From the NCBI GenBank assembly GCA_902787575.1, contig CADAGX010000004.1, positions 62,001-126,000 of the forward strand: a DNA stretch of 64,000 nt, in the 5' to 3' direction. Made by a program: the position numbers and the translations under genes. Origin of the DNA: an uncultured Bacteroidales bacterium (lineage in GTDB: Bacteria; Bacteroidota; Bacteroidia; Bacteroidales; Bacteroidaceae). The notes beneath the pieces are model-generated. The model was not told the DNA's origin, ran no database searches, and saw nothing but the letters and a program-made list of their open reading frames with translations. Shown here one piece after another: positions 25,882 to 40,270 of the stretch; within the stretch, counting starts at the first letter, position 1; the number at the start of each line of letters is the position of its first letter.

Positions 25882-26937
25882 TTACTTCAGGTGCTCGAAA
25901 GTAAACGACTCCCACGGCAGGTCGGCGTCGGCTGCGCCTTTGTCGAGGATATCCACGATATGCATCAAAAGAGGGAAGTCGCGCAAATCCACAAGTCCCA
26001 ATTCAGCCTTGCGACGAATGGCATTTCCCATGACGCGTGTAATGACAAGGCTCTCCAGTGTGATACCGGCCAGCGCCTCTGTCACTTCGTCGTAGTTGAG
26101 GCCCTGCCCCATCAGCACGCCGCACCGGCGCGTACGTCCGCTGAATATTGTCACATAAAGGTCGCCCAGTCCGATGCATTCCGACTCGAAGGTGCCACCC
26201 TGCATCAGCATCAGTGCGTGAGTCTCGCGCACGGCCTGTGTGAAAGTGCCTGCCTGAGAATTATAATGCTGTGGCTCGTTCTCGCCATGCCAGCGAGTAT
26301 TCAGGCCAACGGCCAACGTAACGGCCATGGCATACGCATTCTTCAGAGCAACGGCGCTCTCCAGTCCGATTACGTCGTTGGTGAGCGAAATATGGTAGTA
26401 CGGGCGCTGCATTGCCTCCTTCATCATGCGCAGTGCGTCGTTGTCGCGGCCGCAGAACGCCACTTCAGACGGATCCATGAAGACGAGCTCGTAGCTGGTG
26501 CAGGGGCCGCCAATGGCACAGATGGTACGATGGATGCCACGTTTTGCCAGCTCGCTTTCCCAGAAGCCAGGGTAAGAAAGCAACGTGCCATCTTCCGTGG
26601 CGCGCAAACCCTTGGTGACGCTGAGCACTGGCATGTGCGGATCGAGCTGCATCAGCACTTCGTCGAGGAACCAATCAACGCCGAAAGACGAAACTCCGCC
26701 AATTACAAAGTCGCAGTCCTGCACTTGTTTTTTCCAGTCGCTGAAGTAGTGGAACGAGACATTCTCGGGAAATGCCCGGCAAAACTTCTCGTGCTTGCGC
26801 GTCTTAATATAGCCGTCGATTATCTCATCGTCGAGACAAGTACCAATGATTCTAACTTCGTTTCCGTTTTCTGCTGCAGGAAATGCCAGGGCCGAGCCCA
26901 TCATGCCTGCGCCAAGAATAGCAATTTTACGTTTCAT
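25882..26937 (-). CDS. gpsA: NAD(P)-dependent glycerol-3-phosphate dehydrogenase
   Basis: The enzyme interconverts dihydroxyacetone phosphate and sn-glycerol-3-phosphate for phospholipid synthesis. The start MKRKIAILGAGMMGSALAFP is a Rossmann glycine loop; an upstream in-frame start would extend into the promoter and was rejected, leaving 351 residues. Further motifs are SVTKGLRATEDGTLLSYP and VALKNAYAMAVTLAVGLN, which hold the conserved catalytic lysines. The family match is somewhat divergent (for example the long ICLDDEI-like loop after the first strand). It is first of two genes, with a GlpT-type transporter 10 bp behind. Confidence 0.85.
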   Translation of the reverse strand: MKRKIAILGAGMMGSALAFPAAENGNEVRIIGTCLDDEIIDGYIKTRKHEKFCRAFPENVSFHYFSDWKKQVQDCDFVIGGVSSFGVDWFLDEVLMQLDPHMPVLSVTKGLRATEDGTLLSYPGFWESELAKRGIHRTICAIGGPCTSYELVFMDPSEVAFCGRDNDALRMMKEAMQRPYYHISLTNDVIGLESAVALKNAYAMAVTLAVGLNTRWHGENEPQHYNSQAGTFTQAVRETHALMLMQGGTFESECIGLGDLYVTIFSGRTRRCGVLMGQGLNYDEVTEALAGITLESLVITRVMGNAIRRKAELGLVDLRDFPLLMHIVDILDKGAADADLPWESFTFEHLK

Positions 26938-26973
26938 GTTATTTAATTTAGATGTTACTTTGTTAATTTCCCG

Positions 26974-26981
26974 CAAAATTA
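26974..26981 (-). promoter_or_regulatory. -7 box TAATTTTG for gpsA
   Basis: Minus-strand TAATTTTG lies 36 nt before the gpsA ATG. A near-palindrome TTTTTCGCGAGAAAA lies just upstream (about 26985-26999), between this and the divergent box at 27046, and might be an operator. Confidence 0.5.
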
Positions 26982-27045
26982 GCTGTTTTTCGCGAGAAAA
27001 CAAAGAAAGCTTTTTCGGAATTGTACTTATTAACCAGAAAAATGC

Positions 27046-27053
27046 TAATTTTG
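27046..27053 (+). promoter_or_regulatory. -7 box TAATTTTG for the EEP hydrolase gene
   Basis: TAATTTTG lies 30 nt before the ATG at 27084, with TTG at 27021-27023 as a possible -33 element (spacing 22). Confidence 0.5.
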
Positions 27054-27083
27054 CAAAACAAAATGACCTAAAAGATTCTTCGT

Positions 27084-28154
27084 ATGAAAGCCTTCAGACT
27101 ACTCGGCACACTCATTTTCTGCCATGCCATAGCGCATGCACAAACCACCACGCGCAGCATGATAAACATCGACCGCTGCGACACCACGTCGCAAGGCGTC
27201 CTGCTCAGAGACATACAGCAAATTCAGACCACGAAACGCACGGACGCCACCGACCGCTGGCAGCTGAACGTGGAGACAACGACACCGGAGAAAAACATCA
27301 GCCTGCCCACCGACAGCATACGCCAGCTACGAATCACACAACTGCAAGTACCCGACTCCACCACCGTAGGCCTGCGCATTATGCAGTTCAACATCCGTGA
27401 AGACAAGCAGACAGAACCCGACTACAACACCTTCACCGGCGTACGCGCTGAGGCCATAAAACAAATGCTGAAGGACGTAAAGCCCGATATCGTATGTCTG
27501 CAGGAGTGCCGCAAGACGCAGGCGCAGTATTTGGCCACGGCGCTGCCCGAATACACACAGATACTTTTCCCGAAAGACGGCATAGAGAAAAATGGCGGAC
27601 AGCGCGACGTGATACTCTACGACAACAAGAAAGTGCGACTGCTCACGTGGAGCAAATTCTGGTTCAGCGAGACGCCAACCGTCTCCAGCATGAGTTGGGA
27701 TGCCAGCACGCCAAAACTGACTATCTACGCTAAGTTTCGCAGCCGCGAAGACACGACGAAGGATTTCTACGTCTACTGTACCCACTTCCCTCCCTCGGCA
27801 CCGGAAGCCATGGGCCACGCAGTGACAATGATAGAAGAAAGCATCAACAAAACGACCAGCGGCACGCTGCCCGTCTTCCTCTGCGGCGACCTAAATCTCG
27901 ACTACCACAACGCCATCCTCGCGCCGCTCGAAGAATATATGTACCACGCAGCCAGCACGGCACTCGAGTCTGACGGCGTGGATGCCATCACCTACAACGG
28001 CTACCGCGACACAAACCTGAAGACGCTCGACCATATTTTCTACCGAAACGCCATCGTGGACACCTATCACGTGAAAAATAAAACCTATCAGTACGGCACG
28101 AACTGCAAGTGGATTTCTGACCACTATCCGCTCTACTCAGACGTGCGATTCTGA
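27084..28154 (+). CDS. Exported endonuclease/exonuclease/phosphatase-family protein
   Basis: A 356-residue secreted hydrolase. A signal peptide (MKAFRLLGTLIFCHAIAHA) is followed by about 70 residues of a small domain (MINIDRCDTTSQGVLLRDI) and then the EEP fold. Catalytic and metal residues are seen in order: Glu in VCLQECRKTQ, Asp/Asn in LCGDLNLDYHN, Asp-His in TLDHIFYRN and the final SDHYPLYSDVRF. EEP enzymes cut phosphodiesters in nucleic acids, lipids or sugars; the substrate here is unknown. It is monocistronic and is followed by the best phased repeat array of the window. Confidence 0.87.
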   Translation: MKAFRLLGTLIFCHAIAHAQTTTRSMINIDRCDTTSQGVLLRDIQQIQTTKRTDATDRWQLNVETTTPEKNISLPTDSIRQLRITQLQVPDSTTVGLRIMQFNIREDKQTEPDYNTFTGVRAEAIKQMLKDVKPDIVCLQECRKTQAQYLATALPEYTQILFPKDGIEKNGGQRDVILYDNKKVRLLTWSKFWFSETPTVSSMSWDASTPKLTIYAKFRSREDTTKDFYVYCTHFPPSAPEAMGHAVTMIEESINKTTSGTLPVFLCGDLNLDYHNAILAPLEEYMYHAASTALESDGVDAITYNGYRDTNLKTLDHIFYRNAIVDTYHVKNKTYQYGTNCKWISDHYPLYSDVRF

Positions 28155-28191
28155 ACGCTGAAATTCCACCAACACACCACGGGCTCGGAAT

Positions 28192-28312
28192 CCATCCGTC
28201 AGATTTCGGAATGCCACGCGTCGCATCGCTCAATGCCACACGTCGCAAAGCTCAACACCACACGTCGCAACTCACAACACCACGCGTCGCATTTATTTCG
28301 CATCGTGCAACT
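28192..28312 (+). repeat. 22-bp phased CCACRCGTCGCA array (five to six units)
   Basis: CCACGCGTCGCA at 28214, CCACACGTCGCA at 28236 and 28258, and CCACGCGTCGCA at 28280 follow one another every 22 bp exactly. A degenerate unit CCATCCGTCAGA starts at 28192 (8 of 12 matches, again 22 bp away), and a weak unit (CATCGTGCAACT) lies near 28301. The 10-bp linkers differ from unit to unit. The array lies between the EEP stop and the aspS terminator. Confidence 0.75.
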
Positions 28313-28320
28313 AAAATGAA

Positions 28321-28351
28321 TGTGGGATGCACCAGTTTGGCGCATCCCACA
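28321..28351 (-). terminator. Terminator hairpin of aspS
   Basis: TGTGGGATGC (28321-28330) and GCATCCCACA (28342-28351) form a perfect 10-bp stem with an 11-nt loop. On the minus strand it is followed by TTCATTTTAGTT, so it most likely ends the aspS transcript 33 bp after the stop. Confidence 0.65.
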
Positions 28352-28383
28352 CAGAAATCTACTTGCGACGTCCGACTCGGAAA

Positions 28384-30150
28384 TCACTTCTCCTCGGGCA
28401 GACGAAGCTCGAGGCAGAGTTCGTCGAGCTGACTCTTGTCGAGCGCACCAGGTGCATCGAGCATCACATCGCGTCCGCTGTTGTTCTTGGGGAACGCAAT
28501 GCAGTCGCGAATGCTGTCGAGGCCGGCAAACAGACTTACCCAACGGTCGAGACCGTAAGCCAAGCCGCCGTGAGGAGGTGCGCCATACTTGAAAGCATTC
28601 ATCAGGAAGCCAAACTGCTGCTGTGCCTTCTCGGGCGTGAAGCCCAATATCTCGAACATTTTGGCCTGCAGCGCCTGATCGTGAATACGGATGGAGCCGC
28701 CGCCCACCTCTACGCCGTTGCAAACCATGTCATACGCGTCTGCGCGAACGGCTGCGGGGTTTGTATCCAGCAGTGGGATGTCTTCGTTTTTCGGATGCGT
28801 GAAGGGGTGATGCATGGCCATGAGGCGTCCTTCCTCCTCGCTCCACTCGAACATCGGGAAATCCACCACCCAAAGCAGCGAGAACTTATTCTTGTCACGG
28901 AGACCCATGCGGCTTCCCATTTCGAGGCGGAGCTCGCAAAGTTGCTTGCGCACACGCATGGCATCGTCGCCGCTAAGTATGAGAATCAGGTCGCCGGCCT
29001 TGGCATTCATCTTGTCGCGCAGACGATTCAGGACTTCCGGTGTGTAGAACTTATCGACACTACTCTTCACGCTGCCGTCCTCTTGCACGCGAGCATAGAC
29101 AAGTCCCTTTGCTCCGATCTGGGGCCGCTTGACGAAATCTGTCAACTGGTCGAGCTGCTTGCGGGTATATACTGCCTGACCTTCGGCGCAGATGCCTGCT
29201 ATGAACGCTGCATCGTTGAAGACTGAGAATTCGCCCGTGCCCTTCAGCTCGTCCATTAGTTCGACAAATGGCATACCGAAGCGCGTATCGGGTTTGTCGG
29301 AGCCATAGAGTCGCATGGCCTCATCCCAACTCATGCGCGGGAAAGGTTCTGTCAACTCCACGCCACGCAGTTCGCGGAAAAGATGCTTGGCCATTCCTTC
29401 GAAGAGTTGGATGATATCCTCCTGCTCGACGAACGACATTTCGCAATCTATCTGTGTGAACTCGGGTTGGCGGTCGGCACGCAAATCCTCGTCGCGGAAG
29501 CACTTCACAATCTGGAAGTAGCGGTCCATGCCGGCAACCATGAGAAGTTGCTTCAGCGTCTGCGGACTTTGCGGCAACGCATAGAATTGTCCGGGATTCA
29601 TGCGGCTGGGCACCACAAAGTCGCGTGCACCTTCGGGAGTAGAACCGATGAGCATCGGAGTTTCTATCTCCAGGAATCCTTTGCTGTCGAGGTAGCGCCG
29701 CACTTCCATCGTCATGCGGTGACGCAATTCAAGGTTCTTACGAACCACTGGGCGCCGCAGATCCAGATAGCGGTACTTCATACGGATGTCGTCGCCGCCG
29801 TCACTTTCTTCCTCGATGGTGAAGGGCGGCGTCAGGCTCTCGTTCAGAATCGTCAGTTCCGAGACGAGAATCTCGATGTCGCCAGTCGGCAAATTCTTGT
29901 TCTTGGAGTAGCGCTCCTCCACAACACCTGTGGCCTGCACCACAAATTCACGTCCCAGCTTACCAGCCTGGCGCTTCAGCTCTTCGGGAGCGTCCTCGGT
30001 GAAAGCCAACTGCGTGATGCCGTAGCGGTCGCGAAGGTCAACGAAAGTAAGGGCCCCGAGATTGTGAACGCTCTGAACCCAACCAGCCAACGTGACTCGT
30101 TGGCCTTTATCGGCAAGACGAAGCTCGCCGCATGTTTTTGTTCTATACAT
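28384..30150 (-). CDS. aspS: Aspartyl-tRNA synthetase
   Basis: A class II aminoacyl-tRNA synthetase of 588 residues that charges tRNA-Asp. The anticodon-binding OB domain is at the N-terminus ([29 protein letters not shown]), then the class II core with motif 2 ([20 protein letters not shown]), the bacterial GAD insertion in the middle and motif 3 ([15 protein letters not shown]) near the end. Length and order are those of bacterial AspRS. A tRNA-Lys gene lies 67 bp upstream on the same strand and may share its promoter. Confidence 0.97.
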   Translation of the reverse strand: MYRTKTCGELRLADKGQRVTLAGWVQSVHNLGALTFVDLRDRYGITQLAFTEDAPEELKRQAGKLGREFVVQATGVVEERYSKNKNLPTGDIEILVSELTILNESLTPPFTIEEESDGGDDIRMKYRYLDLRRPVVRKNLELRHRMTMEVRRYLDSKGFLEIETPMLIGSTPEGARDFVVPSRMNPGQFYALPQSPQTLKQLLMVAGMDRYFQIVKCFRDEDLRADRQPEFTQIDCEMSFVEQEDIIQLFEGMAKHLFRELRGVELTEPFPRMSWDEAMRLYGSDKPDTRFGMPFVELMDELKGTGEFSVFNDAAFIAGICAEGQAVYTRKQLDQLTDFVKRPQIGAKGLVYARVQEDGSVKSSVDKFYTPEVLNRLRDKMNAKAGDLILILSGDDAMRVRKQLCELRLEMGSRMGLRDKNKFSLLWVVDFPMFEWSEEEGRLMAMHHPFTHPKNEDIPLLDTNPAAVRADAYDMVCNGVEVGGGSIRIHDQALQAKMFEILGFTPEKAQQQFGFLMNAFKYGAPPHGGLAYGLDRWVSLFAGLDSIRDCIAFPKNNSGRDVMLDAPGALDKSQLDELCLELRLPEEK

Positions 30151-30181
30151 TATATATATTATTAATACTTTCTGAAACGAA

Positions 30182-30210
30182 GAAGGATGAACTCTTCAAG
30201 TCCATCCTTC
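30182..30210 (-). other. Hairpin between tRNA-Lys and aspS
   Basis: GAAGGATG (minus, from 30210) pairs with CATCCTTC (to 30182). The strand then reads TTCGTTTC. It may be an inefficient terminator or a processing signal separating the tRNA from aspS mRNA. Confidence 0.45.
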
Positions 30211-30217
30211 ATTTAAG

Positions 30218-30290
30218 TACGCCCTCAGGGGCTCGAACCCTGGACCCATTGATTAAGAGTCAATTGCTCTACCAACTGAGCTAAGGACGC
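30218..30290 (-). tRNA. tRNA-Lys (anticodon CTT)
   Basis: The 73-nt minus-strand sequence folds as a full cloverleaf. The acceptor stem is GCGTCCT/AGGGCGT, the D arm GCTCAGTTGGTAGAGC, the anticodon arm ATTGA-CTCTTAA-TCAAT with anticodon CTT, and the T arm CAGGG-TTCGAGC-CCCTG. The discriminator base is A and CCA is not encoded. The acceptor stem has G-U pairs at 1-72 and 4-69; a wobble at the first pair is uncommon. Confidence 0.95.
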
Positions 30291-30315
30291 ATGTTACTTT
30301 CTGTTTTTTGCGCTG

Positions 30316-30323
30316 CAAAGGTA
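30316..30323 (-). promoter_or_regulatory. -7 box TACCTTTG for tRNA-Lys (and perhaps aspS)
   Basis: Minus-strand TACCTTTG ends 25 nt before the first base of the tRNA. Confidence 0.55.
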
Positions 30324-30370
30324 CAGACTTATTTTGTGACGGCCAAATTTTTTGGCGTCTTTTTTTCACA

Positions 30371-35760
<5,390 letters not shown>

Positions 35761-35777
35761 GTCACGACAGTTTTTTC

Positions 35778-38033
35778 TCAGAAGGGGAGACCGACGGCAA
35801 AGTGGAGATTGAAGTCGCGGCCAAAGTCGGGATGAATTATCGGGTAATGGCGCCGAGCATCGGTGTATGCCGGATGCACGGCCTTCATGCCGCCGTCGAG
35901 ACGTAGAATGAAGTAATCGAAATTCAGACGGATGCCAAGTCCGTACGCCACGGCAATCTGCTTGTAGAACTCGTCGAGTCGGAATTGTCCGCCGGGCTGA
36001 TCGGCATATTCACGCATCGTCCATATGTTTCCCGCGTCCACAAAAGCAGCGCCGTCCAATTTCCAGAACAGGTGGGTGCGGTACTCGGCACTCATGTCGA
36101 GCTTCATATCGCCGGTCTGATTGATGAAATCGATACGTCCGTCGTTTCCCATGAAAGAGCCGGGGCCCAGACCGCGAACACTCCAGCCGCGAACGCTGTT
36201 GGCGCCACCGCTGAAATATCGTTTCTCGTACGGCAGAATCGTGGTATTGCCGTAGGGATATGCCAATCCGAAGCCCAGATGTATAGCCAGCGAGTTGCGG
36301 TCGTCGAAGCGGAAACTCTTGGAAAAATCGAAATCGCACTTGGCATATTGCGCGTAAGCTATGTTAAAGAGCGTATACTGGTTCATGGAATTCTTTGCCG
36401 TGCCGAAGAGCGTTGAAAGCCCGTAGAGGAAATTTCCCGACGTCTCGGCGCCGACGCGAATGGTATAGGCATTTGTGCCGTAATTGAGCGTGCTACCGTT
36501 GAGCACCTGCGAGCTGTAGGTGAAATTGTAGCCCCACTTCATGATAAACAGGTTCTCGTAGATGTAGCGCAGAATGGCGTTTCGGCTTTCCGGATTGTCG
36601 AGATAGCGCGAACGGAACGTGGAACTGATCCACGGCATGAAGACGTAGTCGAGATCCAGCAGGTCGATTCTGTGCTGACGGCGGCGGCCGGCATTTCCCC
36701 AACGGTAACGCCACGCGGCGGTGACCACGCGGCGGTGAAATTCCGGACGGTCCTGGAGGTCGAACATCAGGTTGACTTCGCTCGTGGCTTGTGCGGCATG
36801 TCGGAAGCGCTCGCTCAGGAACGGAAATTTGAAGTCCGGAAACGTCAGTCCTGCCTCGGCGCTGTACTCGATATAATCCTGATCAATGTAGCCACTCAAG
36901 CCCTTAATTGCCTCAAACGCGCCTCGCAAACGCACGCTCAATTGCTCGGAACCGCGAAAGATATTGCGGTTGAGGTACGAAAGCGAGAGTGCCGCTCCGA
37001 AATCGCCAGCCGAATTGGTGCCTTCCGGCTCGAGGGAGAAACTGTTGCGACGTGTGGGAATCAGCGTTATCTGCGTATGAAGCTTTGTGCTGTCGTGTGC
37101 ATCCTCCTGAAACCGGATGTTGGCACTCTGCACGGCGCCCAACCGCATCAGCCTGTTGTAGGTGTCCTGCACATCGCTCTCGCGATAGAGATTGCCTTCG
37201 TGCAGTTCCGTATTGCGCTGTATCACCTTGTCGCGCACAAACGGCAGGCCGTTGTCTGTCTCGTGGCGGAAACTGACCTGCCCGATGCGGTAAGTTTGAT
37301 GCGGCCGTACAGCCCCCACTCCACCTGCGCGGAATGGCAGCACCTGCATGTCGAGGTCAACGCGATGGCGCCCCACGGCAGTATCGGCCTCGAAGTGGAC
37401 GTAATCTTTGTGGAACCTGTAGTATCCGTGGTTGGCAAGGAACGTATTCAGGCGGCTGCGCTCGGCATCGAGGACGTTGAGGTCGAAGTCCATGCCCGGC
37501 GACAGTCGCGTCTCGAATCCGTCCTCACCTCGCATCAGCGAGTCGATAGCCGCGTCGCGTATGTCGGTCTGCAGCAGACGAACGGTGTATCGGTCGCGAG
37601 GATGTATGTGATAATGCAGCCGTACCTTGCGTCGTTTCCGCACTTCCGTCATCTCGACGTCAGCATTCAGATAGCCCAAATTGCGGACGGCAGACTCCAC
37701 GTTCTGGCGCGTCTTCTGTGCCAACACAGCATCGTAGACCACCGGTGCCTCGCCGAGCCGTCGCACGAAGCGATTGATGCGTCGCGTGCTGTCGCGCCCC
37801 GAAAGGGAATAGATGCCCAGCGGCACCTTTACGAGCGAGAACCACTTGCTGTTGGGATGCTGACGTATGTAACCTTCCAGTGGCGCTGTCTTCAGCGTGG
37901 CGCTGTCGGAATGTAGCCGAACTTGGTCGAGCAGCAGCTCGTCTTCGGCCAGAAACCGATTGACGCTGCAACCCGACAGCAGCCACACGAGCTGCAGGTT
38001 CAGAAGAAAGAAAAGGCCACGCTTGCAATTCAT
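35778..38033 (-). CDS. TamL-like BamA/TamA-family outer-membrane lipoprotein
   Basis: A 751-residue Omp85-family protein. Its signal peptide ends in a lipobox (VWLLSGCS, lipidated Cys22), which marks TamL, the lipid-anchored TamA variant of Bacteroidota. POTRA-like domains fill about residues 30-330 (for example DVQDTYNRLMRLGAVQSANI), then the 16-strand barrel. The conserved VRGWSVRGLGPGSF holds the family VRGF/Y-like motif. It helps assemble outer-membrane proteins, usually with TamB, which is not in this window. The ATG lies only 4 nt after a -7 box. A methyltransferase gene is divergent. Confidence 0.87.
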   Translation of the reverse strand: MNCKRGLFFLLNLQLVWLLSGCSVNRFLAEDELLLDQVRLHSDSATLKTAPLEGYIRQHPNSKWFSLVKVPLGIYSLSGRDSTRRINRFVRRLGEAPVVYDAVLAQKTRQNVESAVRNLGYLNADVEMTEVRKRRKVRLHYHIHPRDRYTVRLLQTDIRDAAIDSLMRGEDGFETRLSPGMDFDLNVLDAERSRLNTFLANHGYYRFHKDYVHFEADTAVGRHRVDLDMQVLPFRAGGVGAVRPHQTYRIGQVSFRHETDNGLPFVRDKVIQRNTELHEGNLYRESDVQDTYNRLMRLGAVQSANIRFQEDAHDSTKLHTQITLIPTRRNSFSLEPEGTNSAGDFGAALSLSYLNRNIFRGSEQLSVRLRGAFEAIKGLSGYIDQDYIEYSAEAGLTFPDFKFPFLSERFRHAAQATSEVNLMFDLQDRPEFHRRVVTAAWRYRWGNAGRRRQHRIDLLDLDYVFMPWISSTFRSRYLDNPESRNAILRYIYENLFIMKWGYNFTYSSQVLNGSTLNYGTNAYTIRVGAETSGNFLYGLSTLFGTAKNSMNQYTLFNIAYAQYAKCDFDFSKSFRFDDRNSLAIHLGFGLAYPYGNTTILPYEKRYFSGGANSVRGWSVRGLGPGSFMGNDGRIDFINQTGDMKLDMSAEYRTHLFWKLDGAAFVDAGNIWTMREYADQPGGQFRLDEFYKQIAVAYGLGIRLNFDYFILRLDGGMKAVHPAYTDARRHYPIIHPDFGRDFNLHFAVGLPF

Positions 38034-38037
38034 AGCA

Positions 38038-38045
38038 CAAAGGTA
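38038..38045 (-). promoter_or_regulatory. -7 box TACCTTTG for the TamL-like gene
   Basis: Minus-strand TACCTTTG ends 4 nt before the ATG at 38033, so the message is predicted to be leaderless. Confidence 0.5.
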
Positions 38046-38067
38046 TGATTATTTCGCCGAAAATCCT

Positions 38068-38075
38068 TAACTTTG
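38068..38075 (+). promoter_or_regulatory. -7 box TAACTTTG for the SpoU methyltransferase gene
   Basis: TAACTTTG ends 19 nt before the ATG at 38095. It lies back to back with the TamL box. Confidence 0.55.
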
Positions 38076-38094
38076 CCAGCGAAATTTCGAGAAA

Positions 38095-38850
38095 ATGCTC
38101 ACCAAAAACAGAATACGACTCATACGCTCGCTCGAAACGCGTCGCCACCGGATTGAAGAAGGCCTCTTCGTGGCCGAGGGCCCGAAGCTCGTGGGCGAGT
38201 TGCTGACTGCGATGTCGCCACGCTACGTCGCCGCACTGCCGCAGTGGATTGAGGCAAACGCAGCCCTGCTGCCGGCAACGACAGAAGTGGACGCCATCGG
38301 GCAGGAAGAGCTGCAGCGAATCAGTTTTCTGCGTGCGCCTCAGCAGGTGCTGGCCCTCTTCGACCTACCTCGCTGGACGTGGGATGCCGCGTCAGCACGC
38401 GAGGAACTCTGCCTGGCGCTCGACGGCGTGCAGGACCCGGGCAACCTGGGCACGATATGCCGCGTGGCAGACTGGTTCGGAATCCAGGATATTCTGTGCT
38501 CACACGAGACGGCCGACATTTTCAACCCCAAAGCTGTACAAGCCACGATGGGCGCGCTGGCCAGAGTGCGTCTCCACTACGTGGACTTGCCCCAGACGCT
38601 GGCTGCCGAGGGTGTGCCCGTATTTGGCACGTTTCTCGACGGCAAAAGCATCTACGGCCAGACGCTCAGCAGCAATGGTATCATCGTTATGGGCAATGAG
38701 GGCAACGGCATCTCGCCCGCTGTGGAACAACATGTCACGCAGCGGCTGCTGATTCCCAACTTCCCGGCAGGGCGCCAAACGACGGAAAGTCTAAACGTGG
38801 CCATTGCCACCAGCATTGTCTGCGCGGAATTTCGTCGCCGACAGGCGTAG
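38095..38850 (+). CDS. TrmH/SpoU-family RNA 2'-O-methyltransferase
   Basis: A 251-residue SPOUT methyltransferase that methylates ribose 2'-OH in rRNA or tRNA with S-adenosylmethionine. The N-terminal substrate-binding domain (RLIRSLETRRHRIEEGLFVAEGPKLV) precedes the trefoil-knot motifs LDGVQDPGNLGTICRVADWFG, VMGNEGNGIS and ESLNVAIATSIVCAEF (motif positions 120-140, 200-209 and 223-248). The exact RNA target is unknown. Its last 60 bp, encoding motif 3, overlap the 3' end of the symporter gene on the minus strand. Confidence 0.92.
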   Translation: MLTKNRIRLIRSLETRRHRIEEGLFVAEGPKLVGELLTAMSPRYVAALPQWIEANAALLPATTEVDAIGQEELQRISFLRAPQQVLALFDLPRWTWDAASAREELCLALDGVQDPGNLGTICRVADWFGIQDILCSHETADIFNPKAVQATMGALARVRLHYVDLPQTLAAEGVPVFGTFLDGKSIYGQTLSSNGIIVMGNEGNGISPAVEQHVTQRLLIPNFPAGRQTTESLNVAIATSIVCAEFRRRQA

Positions 38851-40251
38851 AAGCAAGAACGTCAGCAGACCGTTCATCATCAACAGTTCGTAACCGAACT
38901 TGTAACCTGTGGCATGAAAAACGGCACGGTCGATAACGAAGCATACCACGGGTGAGAAAATACAAATCACAGGCACAAATTTTTCGCGCGGCTTGCACTT
39001 TGTTAGCAGACCGCAGGCAAATAGTCCAAGCAACGGCCCGTAGGTGTAACCGCACACCACGTACACGGCGTCGATGACGCTGGTGTTGTTGAGCGCCCGC
39101 ACAATCATTATAAAAACAAAGAAGCAAAGCCCCACACACGGATGCACCCAGCGGCGCAACCGCTCGTCGTCGGGACGGCGCATAAGGTCGACGCAGAAAC
39201 ACGTGGTGAGGCTTGTCATGGCAGAATCGGCGCTGCTGAACGCGGCAGCTATCATACCCAGCGTGAAGAGCACCAAAGCCAACTGCCCGAGCACCCCCGA
39301 GCCGCAAAGCGTGGGCAGCAGCGCGTCGCCGGCAGCCGGCACGTCAACGCCCGTCTGTTGGCAGAAGTGATACAGCAGTACACCGAGCGCCAGAAACAGC
39401 AGGTTCACAGGCAAATACAGCATCCCGTTCACGCACATGTTGAGCTGGCTCTGGCGCAGCGTGCGGCAGGTAAGATTCTTCTGCATCATATCCTGGTCGA
39501 GGCCCGTCATGACCACCACAATGAAGATGCCGCTTACAAATTGCTTCCAGAAGTACTGACGGCTCGCAGGGTCGTCGAAAACAAAAACGCGGCTCATCGG
39601 ACTGCCTCGCACAACGTCAACGGCTTGCGGCAACGTGAGGCCGAGTTGGCCACAGACCTGCACAAGGATAAGTGTCACGGCCGCCAAGAGAACTATCGTC
39701 TGCAGGCAGTCGCTCCACACGATGGTGCCAATGCCGCCGCGACGCGTGTAAAGCCAGATGAGCAACAGCACCACAAACGACGTGACAGGAAAACTGATGC
39801 CATACTGCCCGAAGACTACGTGCTGCAGGATGAAGCATACCAGATAGAGACGGATGCTGGCACCAATCAGCTTGCTAAACAAGAAAAGTACGGCACCTGA
39901 GCGGTAGCTCATCAGGCCGAAGCGTCGGTCGAGATACGTGTAGATGCTCGTCAGGTTGAGCCGGTAATACACCGGCAGCAGCACGAAAGCCACGGAGGCA
40001 TACCCCAGCACGAAACCCATGCAGGTCTGCAAGTAGGTCATCTGCACGTCGCGCACCATGCCTGGCACGCTGACAAAAGTGACGCCACTCACGCTAGCGC
40101 CAATCATGCCAAAGGCAACCGCCCACCAAGGCGAGCGCCGACCGGCACGAAAGAAGGCATCGTTGCTTGCACCACGACTTGTCAGCCGCGCAAGCAGAAG
40201 CAGCAGAGCAAAATACCCTGCTGCTATAAACATTAACACCGCACCGCTCAT
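38791..40251 (-). CDS. Sodium:solute symporter, second copy
   Basis: A 486-residue SSS-family inner-membrane carrier with about 13 helices. The N-terminal GRRSPWWAVAFGMIGASVSGVTFVSVPGMV is the family signature region (positions 37-66). It is only distantly related to the symporter in the aryl operon, and its substrate is unknown. The stop codon lies inside the convergent methyltransferase gene. An acidic-tailed protein is encoded 19 bp upstream on the same strand, so both may share a transcript. Confidence 0.87.
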   Translation of the reverse strand: MSGAVLMFIAAGYFALLLLLARLTSRGASNDAFFRAGRRSPWWAVAFGMIGASVSGVTFVSVPGMVRDVQMTYLQTCMGFVLGYASVAFVLLPVYYRLNLTSIYTYLDRRFGLMSYRSGAVLFLFSKLIGASIRLYLVCFILQHVVFGQYGISFPVTSFVVLLLIWLYTRRGGIGTIVWSDCLQTIVLLAAVTLILVQVCGQLGLTLPQAVDVVRGSPMSRVFVFDDPASRQYFWKQFVSGIFIVVVMTGLDQDMMQKNLTCRTLRQSQLNMCVNGMLYLPVNLLFLALGVLLYHFCQQTGVDVPAAGDALLPTLCGSGVLGQLALVLFTLGMIAAAFSSADSAMTSLTTCFCVDLMRRPDDERLRRWVHPCVGLCFFVFIMIVRALNNTSVIDAVYVVCGYTYGPLLGLFACGLLTKCKPREKFVPVICIFSPVVCFVIDRAVFHATGYKFGYELLMMNGLLTFLLLRLSATKFRADNAGGNGHV

Positions 40252-40270
40252 CTGCCGCTCACACTTTTTT

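Noticed and set aside
28192-28312. CRISPR-like array
   Set aside because: The repeat is only 12 bp with 10-bp linkers, far below CRISPR dimensions, and no cas gene is near.
30338-30366. Plus-strand hairpin followed by seven T (GAC-G-GCCAAA / TTTGGCGTC)
   Set aside because: It looks like an intrinsic terminator on the plus strand, but no plus-strand gene precedes it. On the minus strand, after the YycJ-like gene, there is no U-run.
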